Source of the DNA: Rhizobium sullae
GTDB taxonomy: Bacteria; Pseudomonadota; Alphaproteobacteria; Rhizobiales; Rhizobiaceae
NCBI RefSeq assembly: GCF_025200715.1
Contig: NZ_CP104143.1
Location: 1,488,001 to 1,552,000 of the forward strand
DNA length: 64,000 nt
Direction: 5' to 3'
The notes under the pieces were generated by a model. It worked only from the letters and a program-made list of their open reading frames with translations. It was not told where the DNA came from and did no database searches. A program made the position numbers and the translations under genes. Positions 17,410-25,210 of the stretch are shown here, in pieces; within the stretch, counting starts at the first letter, position 1, and each line of letters starts with the position of its first letter.

Positions 17410-17781
17410 ATGGGCACGAAATATACAATTACGCTGCAGAATTGCGCCTTCTTTGCGCGTCACGGGGTTCACGACGAGGAGGAGTTCCTCGGCCAGCGGT
17501 TCTTCGTCGATGCCGAGCTCGACGTCGTGGCGGCGGGCGCGCTCGAAAGCGACTCGATCGACGATACTGTGAACTACGGGATCGCCTTTACGGTGATCGA
17601 GGAGATCGTCACGGGCAAGCGCCGCTATTTGATCGAAGCGCTGGCGCTCGATATCGCCAAGGGCCTCTGCGAGAAATTTCATCAGATCACGCGCGCCAAG
17701 ATCACCGTGCGCAAGCCGAATGCGCCGGTGCCCGGCGTTCTCGATTTCGTACAGGTGAGCATTGAACACTTTGCCGCCTGA
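17410..17781 (+). CDS. folB: Dihydroneopterin aldolase
   Basis: A 123-residue FolB. The family pattern FFARHGVHDEEEFLGQ lies near the start, the substrate-contact DSIDDTVNYG at ~50-60, and the ITVRKPNAPVPG lysine region near the C-terminus. It cleaves dihydroneopterin to 6-hydroxymethyl-dihydropterin. It begins 5 bp after folP and overlaps folK by 20 bp, so the three are surely co-translated. Confidence 0.95.
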   Translation: MGTKYTITLQNCAFFARHGVHDEEEFLGQRFFVDAELDVVAAGALESDSIDDTVNYGIAFTVIEEIVTGKRRYLIEALALDIAKGLCEKFHQITRAKITVRKPNAPVPGVLDFVQVSIEHFAA

Positions 17782-18289
17782 CAGATTCAGGCCCGCGATG
17801 CTCGGTCTCGGCGGCAATCTCGGCGATCCCGTCAAGTCGATGGCTGCGGCGCTGCGGCTACTCGACAGGCGTGATGATTGCCGGGTGACTGCGGTGTCGC
17901 GGCTTTATCGAACGCCGCCTTGGGGCAAGACCGACCAGTCCTTCTTCTTCAACGCATGCGCGGCACTCGACACATTGCTCGATCCGGAAGCGCTTCTCGA
18001 CGTCTGTCTCGGCATCGAGCGAAATATGAAGCGCGAGCGCATCGAGCGCTGGGGACCACGAACGCTCGACATCGATCTGCTGACATACGACGATGTCGAA
18101 CAGGAAGCGCCGAGGCTAGAACTGCCGCATCCGCGCATGACCGACCGGGGCTTCGTTCTGATGCCACTTGCAGATTTTGCCTCGAACCTCATCGTCAAGG
18201 GCCGGACCGTTGCAGACTGGCTTTGCGAGGCGGATACCCAGGGCATCGAAATCGCGGATGCCAATCGCGATTGGTGGCGCAGCGCGTGA
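17762..18289 (+). CDS. folK: HPPK, 6-hydroxymethyl-dihydropterin pyrophosphokinase
   Basis: A 175-residue FolK. It shows LGLGGNLGDP at the N-terminus, the catalytic RWGPRTLDIDLLTYDD, and LPHPRMTDRGFVLMPL. It uses ATP to activate the pterin for FolP. The start is read as TTG at 17762 because AGGTGAG stands just upstream. A second TTG at 17771 and an ATG at 17798 are alternatives, though the latter would be tight against the GLGGN strand. The 3-prime order folP-folB-folK is typical for Rhizobiaceae. Confidence 0.94.
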   Translation: MNTLPPDRFRPAMLGLGGNLGDPVKSMAAALRLLDRRDDCRVTAVSRLYRTPPWGKTDQSFFFNACAALDTLLDPEALLDVCLGIERNMKRERIERWGPRTLDIDLLTYDDVEQEAPRLELPHPRMTDRGFVLMPLADFASNLIVKGRTVADWLCEADTQGIEIADANRDWWRSA

Positions 18290-18293
18290 AATG

Positions 18294-18317
18294 AAAAAAC
18301 GGCGGAGAGCCCGCCGC
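18294..18317 (-). terminator. Hairpin between folK and convergent secreted-protein gene
   Basis: CGGCGG (18300-18305) and CCGCCG (18311-18316). On the minus strand this is followed by six Ts, so it reads as terminator for the 18346-18897 gene. Confidence 0.6.
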
Positions 18318-18345
18318 TTGATGTGTCTATCTCTACCTGCCGTCG

Positions 18346-18897
18346 CTATTCGACCGAGCCGACCGTCATTTCATCGATCTGGCGGGTCAGCGTCAGGCCG
18401 ATCACCGGTATCATGCGGTCTTCCACCTTGACCGAGACGGTGACGTTCATCGTCTTGTCGTCGCGGACGCGGGCGATCATCGCGCCGTTCAGCTTGGCGC
18501 GGTTCAAGCCGACGACCACGGTGTCCCGTGTGACGGTGCCCGAAACGACGTCGAGACCTTTGCCGGCGGCGCCATCGAGGAATTTGCCTTTATAGCCGCT
18601 GCTCGACTGGGTGATGAGGGCGGACATCGGCTGCTTGAAGACGCCGACGCGGCAGGAGCCGTCGAGCTTGATGCCGGCACCGCCGTCGCTCGTGGCAGAA
18701 CCGATGAGATTGCAGCTGAATTTCGTGCCTTTGTATTTGCCGGCGACGATCTCGCCCGGACCTCTCCATGAGCCCGCGACAGATTCGAAGAAGGCCTTGT
18801 CGCGTGTTGCAGCAGTCGCAACAGGGGCAACATCCGCCACCGGAGACAATGCCGCAGCGGCGAGGCCGCAGACGAAGAGAAACTTGCGCGAAGACAT
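18346..18897 (-). CDS. Secreted hypothetical protein
   Basis: 183 residues from the ATG at 18897, which follows AGGA. A TTG six codons upstream is less likely. A signal peptide (residues 1-~30: SSRKFLFVCGLAAAALSP...) is followed by a mature part rich in G, S, V and K, with a GSWRGPGEIVAGKYKGTKFSC opening like small beta-rich periplasmic proteins. Two cysteines are present in the mature chain (FSCNL, GSCRV), perhaps a disulfide. I do not recognise the family. It is convergent with folK and alone. Confidence 0.7.
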   Translation of the reverse strand: MSSRKFLFVCGLAAAALSPVADVAPVATAATRDKAFFESVAGSWRGPGEIVAGKYKGTKFSCNLIGSATSDGGAGIKLDGSCRVGVFKQPMSALITQSSSGYKGKFLDGAAGKGLDVVSGTVTRDTVVVGLNRAKLNGAMIARVRDDKTMNVTVSVKVEDRMIPVIGLTLTRQIDEMTVGSVE

Positions 18898-19112
18898 GGA
18901 TTTTTCCTGACCCAAACACCACCCGTTACTGACCCAGAGTTTTGCCGAATAATGGTTAACGGTTGGTTTCCGGCGGGCGAAGCACAGTGAAAATGACGGG
19001 CTTTAGGAGCGATCAACACCGTCAATTCAGACCGCTAGAATCATGAACTTTCTGCTTTTTTCGACCCTTTCCGTAACGCAAGTCGAGGAAGCGCGAAAAT
19101 GTTATCTGCCGC

Positions 19113-20195
19113 TTATTTGCTACCGGCCCGCGGCACCACGGAGGGCGCTAGATCGCCGATGAAGTCGCCGATTCCCGGCCGTTTCAAGGCGCGAAAGGCA
19201 AGCGGACGGCAAAGATCCATCGCGGCTATCCCGATGCGAGCCGTCATCAAGCCGTTGATGACGCCTTCGCCGAGCCTGGCCGAGAGCTTGGAAGCAAGGC
19301 CGTGGCCCAGGACCTGCTGAACAAGGCTGTCGCCAACGGCGATCGAGCCGGTGACGGCAAGATGCGCCAGAACGTCCCGCATCAGGCGGATCATGCCGAG
19401 CGTGCCCGGCCTGCCGCCATAAAGCTCGGCCATGGCGCGGATCAGGCGCGAGGCTTCGAAAAGCACGTAGAGCAGATCGACGATCGCGCGCGGGCTGACG
19501 GCAGTGACGATCGAAACACGCTTCGACGAATTGACGATCAGCGCTCTCGCCTGGCGGTCCAGCGGGCCCAGCAATTCGCGTTCGGCAAGGGCCACGAGAT
19601 GCGGCGCGTCGATGATGTCGCCTTCGGCGGCTTTCAAGGTGGCGCGGCCCTTGGCGGTTTCGGGCTTTCCGGCAAGCAGGTTTGAAAGATTCTTCACCAG
19701 GGCGCGTGCTTTGGCGGGCTTTGTTTCCAGGATGGCCACTTCCGCCTCGGCCTTGATCGTCTGAACCGCTGCCAGACGCATAATGCCTGCTGTTTCGCGG
19801 ATGACGATGGCGATAACGGCAAGGATGCCGATCGCGAATGCCGCGAGCGCCGTGTAGCCCAGCCAGTCGGCGCGCGAAAAGAGGTCGCGGATCAGGCTGT
19901 CGGTCCAGAGGCCGAACGCGAGCGACAACAGCACGCCGAAGGCAGTGAGCGCGATCTTGCCAAAGGACGTGCGCCGTTTGCGCGGCACGGCGACCGGCAA
20001 AGGGGCGATATCCTTGTCCGGGTTAATGAAGGGGTCGTCTTCGTCCGATGTGAGGACGACTTCGCCACCGAAGCTTGCGGGCCTGCGGTGTTCCTGTTTC
20101 CTGTCCGTCTCGATCGGGCGCGGATCGTCGTCGTATGCAAAGGCCGCCGGTGTGCGGCCCGGTCGATCCGAATCTCCAGAAGCGGGTTTGCTCAT
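19113..20195 (-). CDS. YcjF-like / TIGR01620 membrane protein
   Basis: A 360-residue inner-membrane protein of the YcjF family. The first ~85 residues are polar. Two hydrophobic helices lie at about residues 90-140 (KIALTAFGVLLSLAFGLW and YTALAAFAIGILAVIAIVI). The C-terminal half contains a DUF697-type region. The start codon overlaps the stop of ycjX (ATGA), which shows translational coupling. The pair occurs together widely and is linked to envelope stress in E. coli; the precise role is unknown. Confidence 0.85.
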   Translation of the reverse strand: MSKPASGDSDRPGRTPAAFAYDDDPRPIETDRKQEHRRPASFGGEVVLTSDEDDPFINPDKDIAPLPVAVPRKRRTSFGKIALTAFGVLLSLAFGLWTDSLIRDLFSRADWLGYTALAAFAIGILAVIAIVIRETAGIMRLAAVQTIKAEAEVAILETKPAKARALVKNLSNLLAGKPETAKGRATLKAAEGDIIDAPHLVALAERELLGPLDRQARALIVNSSKRVSIVTAVSPRAIVDLLYVLFEASRLIRAMAELYGGRPGTLGMIRLMRDVLAHLAVTGSIAVGDSLVQQVLGHGLASKLSARLGEGVINGLMTARIGIAAMDLCRPLAFRALKRPGIGDFIGDLAPSVVPRAGSK

Positions 20196-21694
20196 GCGAG
20201 GCGGTCTCCAAACAGAAACTGCATGGCCCGGTCGAGCCGGATATGCGGCACCGAAAGCTTGATGCCGCTGCCGGTTTCCTCAAGCTGCGGCGGCCGGAAG
20301 CGTACGATATTCACATCCGGCAATTGGACATTGCGGCTTGCAGATTCAATGCCGTCGAACAGGCTCTCGGGGTCTTCCGGAAGGTCGCCGGGGAAGATCG
20401 CCGTCTTCCTGATGCCGTCGAAGCGTTCGCCGGCGATCGTCTCGCCATCGATCGGCGTGCCGACGATCACCGGTAGGTCGTGGCCGTCGCGCCTGACGGT
20501 CGCCTCCCGCGTGGCGCGCACCGAGGCAAGCGCCATGACGTCGATGCCGGCACCCGCCATACCGATCCGCTGGATGGCGCGCTCGACGAGGCGGCGCGTC
20601 AGCGCATCGAGGCGATCGTGGCTCTCATGGTGCAGATGGTCCGCTTTGGTGGCTGCCACGAGAACGCGGTCGATCCGTCGGCCGAGGAGCGACGAGAGCA
20701 GCGAGTTCGTGCCGGGACGGAAGCAGGCTAGCACATCCGTCAGCGCGCGCTCCAGGTCTTGGATCGCCTCAGGGCCGCGGTTCATCGCCTGAAGCGCGTC
20801 GACGAGAACGATCTGGCGGTCGAGCCGGGCAAAATGTTCGCGAAAGAAGGGTTTGACGACGACCGATTTGTAGGCCTCGTAGCGGCGCTCCATCATCGCC
20901 CAGAGCGAGCCCCTGGGCGGTTTGCCTTCGGAAGGCAAGGCGAGCGGCGCAAAAGTAAGCGCGGGCGAGCCTTCAAGGTCGCCGGGAAGCAGGAAACGGC
21001 CGGGCGGCAATGTCGAAAGCGAGCGCTCGTCGGCCTTGCAGGCCTTCAGGTAATCGGTGAAGGCCGTCGCGAGATCGCGCGCCTGCATCTCATCGGCGGC
21101 GGCTTTGACATCGGTGGCTATGGTCGGTGCGAGCCAGCCGCGGGAGAGTTCAGCGCGGATGCCGCTGCGGGCAAGCGCCAGCGTCTCTTCGCTGTAGGTC
21201 CGGTAGTCCTTGGCCAGCAGCGGCAAATCAAGGAGCCACTCCCCGGGATAATCGACGATATCGATCGACAGGCGGCCGGGCGAGAACAGCCGGTTCCAGC
21301 CACTTGCGCTCTGATAATCCAGCGTGATGCGCAGTTCGGATATGGCGCGGGTCGAATCCGGCCAGACACGGTCTTTCACCAGCGCCCGGATATGGTCCTC
21401 GTACTGGAAGCGCGGCACGGCGTCGTCCGGCTGCTGTTCCAGCCGCACGGCCGATACCCGGCCGGACTGAACCGGCTCGAAAAGCGGCAGGCGTCCGCCA
21501 TGCAGCAGATTGTGCACAAGTGACGAGATGAAGACGGTCTTGCCGGACCGGGAAAGCCCCGTGACGCCAAGGCGGATAGCCGGATTGACAAGACTCGAGG
21601 CGCGGTCTGCGAGGTTATCGAGCGCAATGCGCGCGTCGTCGGTCAGTGATGTCAAGCTTGGCGGCAAGGCGGGTTTCCGGTTGTCAGTGCTCAA
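20192..21694 (-). CDS. YcjX-like P-loop GTPase/ATPase
   Basis: A 500-residue P-loop protein of the YcjX family. Walker A is GLSRSGKT (46-53), DIVDYPGEW matches a G3/Walker B region, and VAATKADHLHHESHDRL looks like a TKxD G4 motif. Family members are stress-induced and cytosolic, with no firm function. The only start in frame near the conserved N-terminus is TTG at 21694, without a clear ribosome site, so the exact start is uncertain. It precedes the YcjF-like gene by a 4-bp overlap and follows sixA by ~48 bp. Confidence 0.87.
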   Translation of the reverse strand: MSTDNRKPALPPSLTSLTDDARIALDNLADRASSLVNPAIRLGVTGLSRSGKTVFISSLVHNLLHGGRLPLFEPVQSGRVSAVRLEQQPDDAVPRFQYEDHIRALVKDRVWPDSTRAISELRITLDYQSASGWNRLFSPGRLSIDIVDYPGEWLLDLPLLAKDYRTYSEETLALARSGIRAELSRGWLAPTIATDVKAAADEMQARDLATAFTDYLKACKADERSLSTLPPGRFLLPGDLEGSPALTFAPLALPSEGKPPRGSLWAMMERRYEAYKSVVVKPFFREHFARLDRQIVLVDALQAMNRGPEAIQDLERALTDVLACFRPGTNSLLSSLLGRRIDRVLVAATKADHLHHESHDRLDALTRRLVERAIQRIGMAGAGIDVMALASVRATREATVRRDGHDLPVIVGTPIDGETIAGERFDGIRKTAIFPGDLPEDPESLFDGIESASRNVQLPDVNIVRFRPPQLEETGSGIKLSVPHIRLDRAMQFLFGDRLA

Positions 21695-21742
21695 GCATAT
21701 AGGATGCGGATGCTGCCCGAAAAAGAAGCGACGCGAAAGACG

Positions 21743-22237
21743 TCAGTCGTGCAGAAAGTCCGTGAGCTTCCACTCTGCGGCTGCGCCGTCGAAATCGACG
21801 ACCGCAAGGCCGGCCGTGGGAAAGCCATTCGGCAACGCACGCAGCAGGGCATCGTAACCGATGAGCGCTTCGAGCGCCTGCTCGGTCGTCGGGTTGTGGC
21901 CGACCAGCATGACGGAGCCGACGTTTTGGGTATTGATGATCTCGAGATAGACATCGGGGGTGGCATTGTAGAGTTCATCGACGTAGAGGATGTCGAGCGA
22001 CAGTCCCATGGCGCGGTGCACGGCGTCCGCGGTCTCGCGGCAGCGCCTTGCCGTGGAACTGATCAAAAGATCCGGCCGGTAGCCCTTATCAGCTGCGCGG
22101 TCTGCCACGAGTTCGGCGTCGTCATAGCCCCTATCGTTCAGGGGCCGGTCGAAATCCCGTTCGCCGGGCTGCGCCCAGGCGGCTTCTGCGTGCCGCAACA
22201 GATAGATTCGTGAGGGTGGAGGCAAGGTTGCGGCCAT
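21743..22237 (-). CDS. SixA-type histidine phosphatase
   Basis: 164 residues from the ATG at 22237; a GTG at 22249 is an alternative. It belongs to the histidine phosphatase (RHG) superfamily: LLRHAEAAW holds the catalytic His16, SSTARRCRETAD the helix arginine, and VGHNP the second histidine. SixA in E. coli removes phosphate from the Hpt domain of ArcB and from PtsO/NPr. Here a target among histidine-phosphorylated proteins is inference. Short spacing suggests co-transcription with ycjX-ycjF. Confidence 0.85.
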   Translation of the reverse strand: MAATLPPPSRIYLLRHAEAAWAQPGERDFDRPLNDRGYDDAELVADRAADKGYRPDLLISSTARRCRETADAVHRAMGLSLDILYVDELYNATPDVYLEIINTQNVGSVMLVGHNPTTEQALEALIGYDALLRALPNGFPTAGLAVVDFDGAAAEWKLTDFLHD

Positions 22238-22411
22238 AGAAGAATCCACGAGCGAAGGAGCCTTTTCAGTAGCGTCCGCGGATCACCGGCGTCAACCGCA
22301 TCGGCACAGCGACGGCGCAAAACAGCAAGCCCAACACACCTTCTTGAACGGGAAGCAAAAACAAACAATCCTAATAGTGATGCAAAAATAAATTGTTAGC
22401 TTCAAAATATG

Positions 22412-22429
22412 ACAGATTTAAAAATCTGT
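22412..22429. promoter_or_regulatory. Perfect 18-bp palindrome upstream of dksA
   Basis: ACAGATTT-AA-AAATCTGT, a perfect inverted repeat ~85 bp upstream of the dksA start. It could be an operator or a weak hairpin in an upstream transcript; nothing more can be said. Confidence 0.4.
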
Positions 22430-22447
22430 TTACCTGTCGTATTTGGC

Positions 22448-22477
22448 TTGAATCCGCGATAGCGCTTGGGATATACA
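22448..22477 (+). promoter_or_regulatory. Candidate dksA promoter
   Basis: TTGAAT (22448-22453), 18 bp, TATACA (22472-22477). This would give a short leader of ~30 nt carrying the AGGAG at 22501. Confidence 0.4.
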
Positions 22478-22512
22478 CCCCGCCATATGAGATGTTCTTC
22501 AGGAGAATCGCG

Positions 22513-22932
22513 TTGAGTGAGAAGATCGATCTTAGCAGTTACGTTCCCTCGGAAGACGAGGAATTCATGAACGCAAGCCAGCGGGCTTACTTCAGAGCCA
22601 AGCTCGTAGCCTGGAGGAACGATATCCTTAGAGAAGCGCGCGAGACGCTCGATCATCTCGCAGAAGAAAGCGCCAACCACCCGGACCTCGCGGACCGGGC
22701 CTCTTCCGAAACAGACCGGGCGATCGAACTTCGCGCCCGTGACCGCCAGAGAAAGCTGATTTCCAAGATCGATGCAGCATTGCAGCGTATCGAAGACGGT
22801 ACCTACGGCTACTGCGAGGAAACCGGCGAGCCGATCGGCATCAAGCGCCTCGACGCACGTCCGATCGCAACGCTGTCGATCGAAGCGCAGGAGCGTCATG
22901 AGCGCCGCGAGAAGGTCTATCGCGACGAATAG
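22513..22932 (+). CDS. dksA: DksA-family transcription factor lacking the four-cysteine zinc finger
   Basis: 139 residues. The start is taken as TTG at 22513 because AGGAG lies 8 bp upstream; upstream ATGs in frame would put that site inside the gene. The coiled coil carries the tip aspartates in NHPDLADRASS (D58, D61), which insert into the RNA polymerase secondary channel. Of the four finger positions only the first is Cys: C101, then T104, S122 and A125 where E. coli has cysteines. This is the zinc-independent type known from other alphaproteobacteria and Pseudomonas DksA2. It likely acts with ppGpp in the stringent response. Confidence 0.93.
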   Translation: MSEKIDLSSYVPSEDEEFMNASQRAYFRAKLVAWRNDILREARETLDHLAEESANHPDLADRASSETDRAIELRARDRQRKLISKIDAALQRIEDGTYGYCEETGEPIGIKRLDARPIATLSIEAQERHERREKVYRDE

Positions 22933-22960
22933 GCTTTCGGCCCCGTTGCAGAATATCGAA

Positions 22961-22987
22961 GGCACCGCGGTTTGCGGTGCCTTTTTT
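22961..22987 (+). terminator. Intrinsic terminator of dksA
   Basis: GGCACCGC (22961-22968) pairs with GCGGTGCC (22974-22981), followed by six Ts. A group II intron begins 5 bp downstream. Confidence 0.92.
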
Positions 22988-22992
22988 CTGTG

Positions 22993-24926
22993 GTGCGCCA
23001 GGCATGGCGCGTGGTGCGTGAGCACCGTTTGGCCGGGGTGGTATCCGGCCGCTGACTTGGAGGTGAGAGTCCTCTGCGGGCCCTGGTGATGGGAACCGTT
23101 AGCTGAACAGCAAGGGCGTCGCCGCGAGGCGGGGTCTGAAGGAAGCTGCAGGCAAAGTGCCGGCCTGACGAACAGGAAGCGCATATGAGGCGTCCGCATC
23201 CGGGCGAGGGGGCCACAACACCCGAAGCCCGATATCACCCGGAGGGTGCGGGCGTAGATGCGACAGGTATTTGGCACGAAGGTCACGCGTCTTACCCTGG
23301 GAGGTCTGCCGACCTGCCCCTGGTTTCAGGTGGGCTACCGGCGTCGAAAGGCGTCGGGACGGGGCGGCAGAAGTCAGCAGACGCCGTAGTAGCCGGACCA
23401 AGCGGTGAAGGGCTGAACATGGAGTGCCGGACGGAGACCGGTCTTTCGATGGTGAGAACAGACGCAGAAGACGGAGTTGAGATGCTCCGTGCCCATGCCG
23501 AGAGTAGCGGCCGGAAGCCGCGAGGGCAGGCATTGGGTGCATCAGACACCACGGCAGGACCGTCATCCTCTCGACCGGAGGCGAATGAGCGACTGATGGA
23601 GACGATCCTCAGCCGCGAGAACATGATGGCGGCTTACCGCCGGGTGGTAGCGAACAAGGGTGCGCCGGGCGTCGATAAGATGACGGTGGACCAACTGAAG
23701 CCTTACCTCGCGACGCACTGGCCACACATCAGGGAAGACTTGCTGGCGGACCGCTACAGGCCGGCGCCGGTGCGCGGGGTGGAAATCCCCAAGCCCGGCG
23801 GCAAAGGGATGCGGCAATTGGGCATCCCGACCGCTCTGGACCGGCTTATCCAGCAGGCGATGCATCAGGTGCTGATGCCGATCTTCGACCCGGACTTCTC
23901 TGCCTCCTCCTACGGCTTCCGGCCGGGGCGGAGCGCCCACGATGCGGTTCTTGCCGCCCGGTCACATGTCGCCGATGGCCGCCGTTTCGTGGTCGACCTT
24001 GATCTGGAGAAGTTCTTCGACCGAGTGAACCACGATGTCCTGATGGCACGCGTGGCACGCAAGGTCACGGACAAGCGGGTGCTGCGGCTGATCCGCCGCT
24101 ACCTGCAGGCCGGGCTGATGACGGGCGGGATCGAAACGGCACGCAGCGAGGGCACCCCGCAAGGCGGTCCACTCTCGCCGCTGCTATCGAACGTCCTGCT
24201 GGATGATCTCGACAAGGAGCTGGAACGGCGCGGTCATGCCTTCTGCCGCTACGCCGACGACTGCAATGTCTATGTGCGGTCGCGACGTGCCGGCGAGCGG
24301 GTCATGGCCTCGCTGACCCGCTTCCTCGCCGAGCGGCTGAAGCTCACGGTCAATGGCGCCAAAAGCGCCGTGGACCGACCATGGAAGCGCACCTTTCTTG
24401 CCTACACCATGACCGCCCATAAAGCGCCACGCTTATTGATTGCGGCACCGAGTGTGAAGCGGCTGCGGGACAGGTTGAAGGGGGCGTTTCGCGCAGGGCG
24501 CGGTCGCGCCTTTGGCGCCACCATCAAGGACCTCGCCCCGATCCTGCGGGGTTGGATGGCCTACTTCCGGCTGACCGAAGGCAAAGGGGTCTTGGAGGAG
24601 CTTGATGGCTGGCTGCGGCGCCGGTTGCGCTGCATCCTATGGCGGCAATGGAAGCGATCAGCTACGCGCGCCATGCGGCTGAGGCAACGAGGCCTGACGG
24701 AAGAGCGTGCATGTGAATCGGCCGGCAATGGCCGCGGTCCCTGGTGGAACGCCGGGGCCAGCCACATGAACGATGCCTTCCGCAAGGCCTTCTTTGACCA
24801 ACTCGGGCTGATCTCACTTCAGCAGGAGCTCCAACGCCTAAATCACGCTCGATGAACCGCCGTGTACGGAACCGTACGCACGGTGGTGTGGGAGGAGGGA
24901 TGCCGTAAGGCTCCCTCCTACCCGAT
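22993..24926 (+). mobile_element. Group IIC intron, apparently complete
   Basis: The 5-prime end GTGCGCCAGGCATGG starts at 22993, right behind the dksA terminator, the classic target of group IIC introns. A ~425-nt ribozyme part precedes the reverse transcriptase ORF. Domain V lies at 24854-24888 (GAACCGCCGTGTACGG / CCGTACGCACGGTGG, with CGC as likely catalytic triad). Domain VI is a GC-rich stem with a candidate bulged A at 24920 and the 3-prime end CCCGAT at 24926. The boundaries are read from motifs; the exact 3-prime end may shift by a few bases. Confidence 0.87.
23419..24855 (+). CDS. ltrA: Group II intron-encoded reverse transcriptase/maturase
   Basis: 478 residues from the ATG at 23419; the frame is open further upstream, but that part overlaps the ribozyme. 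RT motifs are IPKPGGKGMRQLGIPT, FRPGRSAHDAV, DLDLEKFFDRVNHD, GTPQGGPLSPLLSN and the active site YADD (278-281). The maturase (X) domain follows (LAPILRGWMAYFRLTEG, WLRRRLRCILWRQWKR). No HNH endonuclease domain follows, as usual for class C enzymes such as the Geobacillus GsI-IIC RT. It splices the intron RNA and copies it into new terminator sites. The catalytic residues look intact. Confidence 0.95.
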   Translation: MECRTETGLSMVRTDAEDGVEMLRAHAESSGRKPRGQALGASDTTAGPSSSRPEANERLMETILSRENMMAAYRRVVANKGAPGVDKMTVDQLKPYLATHWPHIREDLLADRYRPAPVRGVEIPKPGGKGMRQLGIPTALDRLIQQAMHQVLMPIFDPDFSASSYGFRPGRSAHDAVLAARSHVADGRRFVVDLDLEKFFDRVNHDVLMARVARKVTDKRVLRLIRRYLQAGLMTGGIETARSEGTPQGGPLSPLLSNVLLDDLDKELERRGHAFCRYADDCNVYVRSRRAGERVMASLTRFLAERLKLTVNGAKSAVDRPWKRTFLAYTMTAHKAPRLLIAAPSVKRLRDRLKGAFRAGRGRAFGATIKDLAPILRGWMAYFRLTEGKGVLEELDGWLRRRLRCILWRQWKRSATRAMRLRQRGLTEERACESAGNGRGPWWNAGASHMNDAFRKAFFDQLGLISLQQELQRLNHAR

Positions 24927-25207
24927 CGCCCAGCATGATCGACAGCTTGGCGGTGTAAGTCCTTTTCCCAGCAATGGCGAGCGCGGGGCTGTTGCTGATG
25001 CGCCATGGGCCGTGTGCACTGCCGGCGGTTTGTGCCGCCAGATCGTGACTGACACCACAGCGCCCTGCCGAACGCTTTCCTCGCAAGCATAGGCCTCGCT
25101 TCCGTCGTGCCCGCCAAGGCTGCATAACCAGCCGAACCGCCCTGTACGGACCCGTACGCAGGGTGGTGTGGGAGGGGCGGAACCGCAAGGTTCCCCCCTA
25201 TCCCGAT
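24927..25207 (+). mobile_element. ORF-less second group II intron (mini-intron or relic), head-to-tail with the first
   Basis: Directly after the first intron stands CGCCCAGCATG, the 5-prime sequence of a group II intron (compare GTGCGCCCAGCATGGG at 35222) without its initial GTG. It goes on into a CTTGGCGGTGTAAGTCC domain I block. At 25134-25168 a second domain V occurs (GAACCGCCCTGTACGG / CCGTACGCAGGGTGG), then a domain VI stem ending CCCGAT at 25207. Only ~281 nt separate both ends and there is no RT. It ends 3 bp before the stop codon of the convergent fliO-like gene. Confidence 0.75.
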
Positions 25208-25210
25208 CGC

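Noticed and set aside
22393..22512. DksA start at upstream ATGs or other starts (40 extra residues)
   Set aside because: It would include the promoter-like region and place the AGGAG ribosome site inside the gene; the extra residues do not look like DksA.
23185..23418. Longer intron RT with an N-terminal extension
   Set aside because: This part overlaps ribozyme sequence and does not match RT families; the ATG at 23419 gives normal length.
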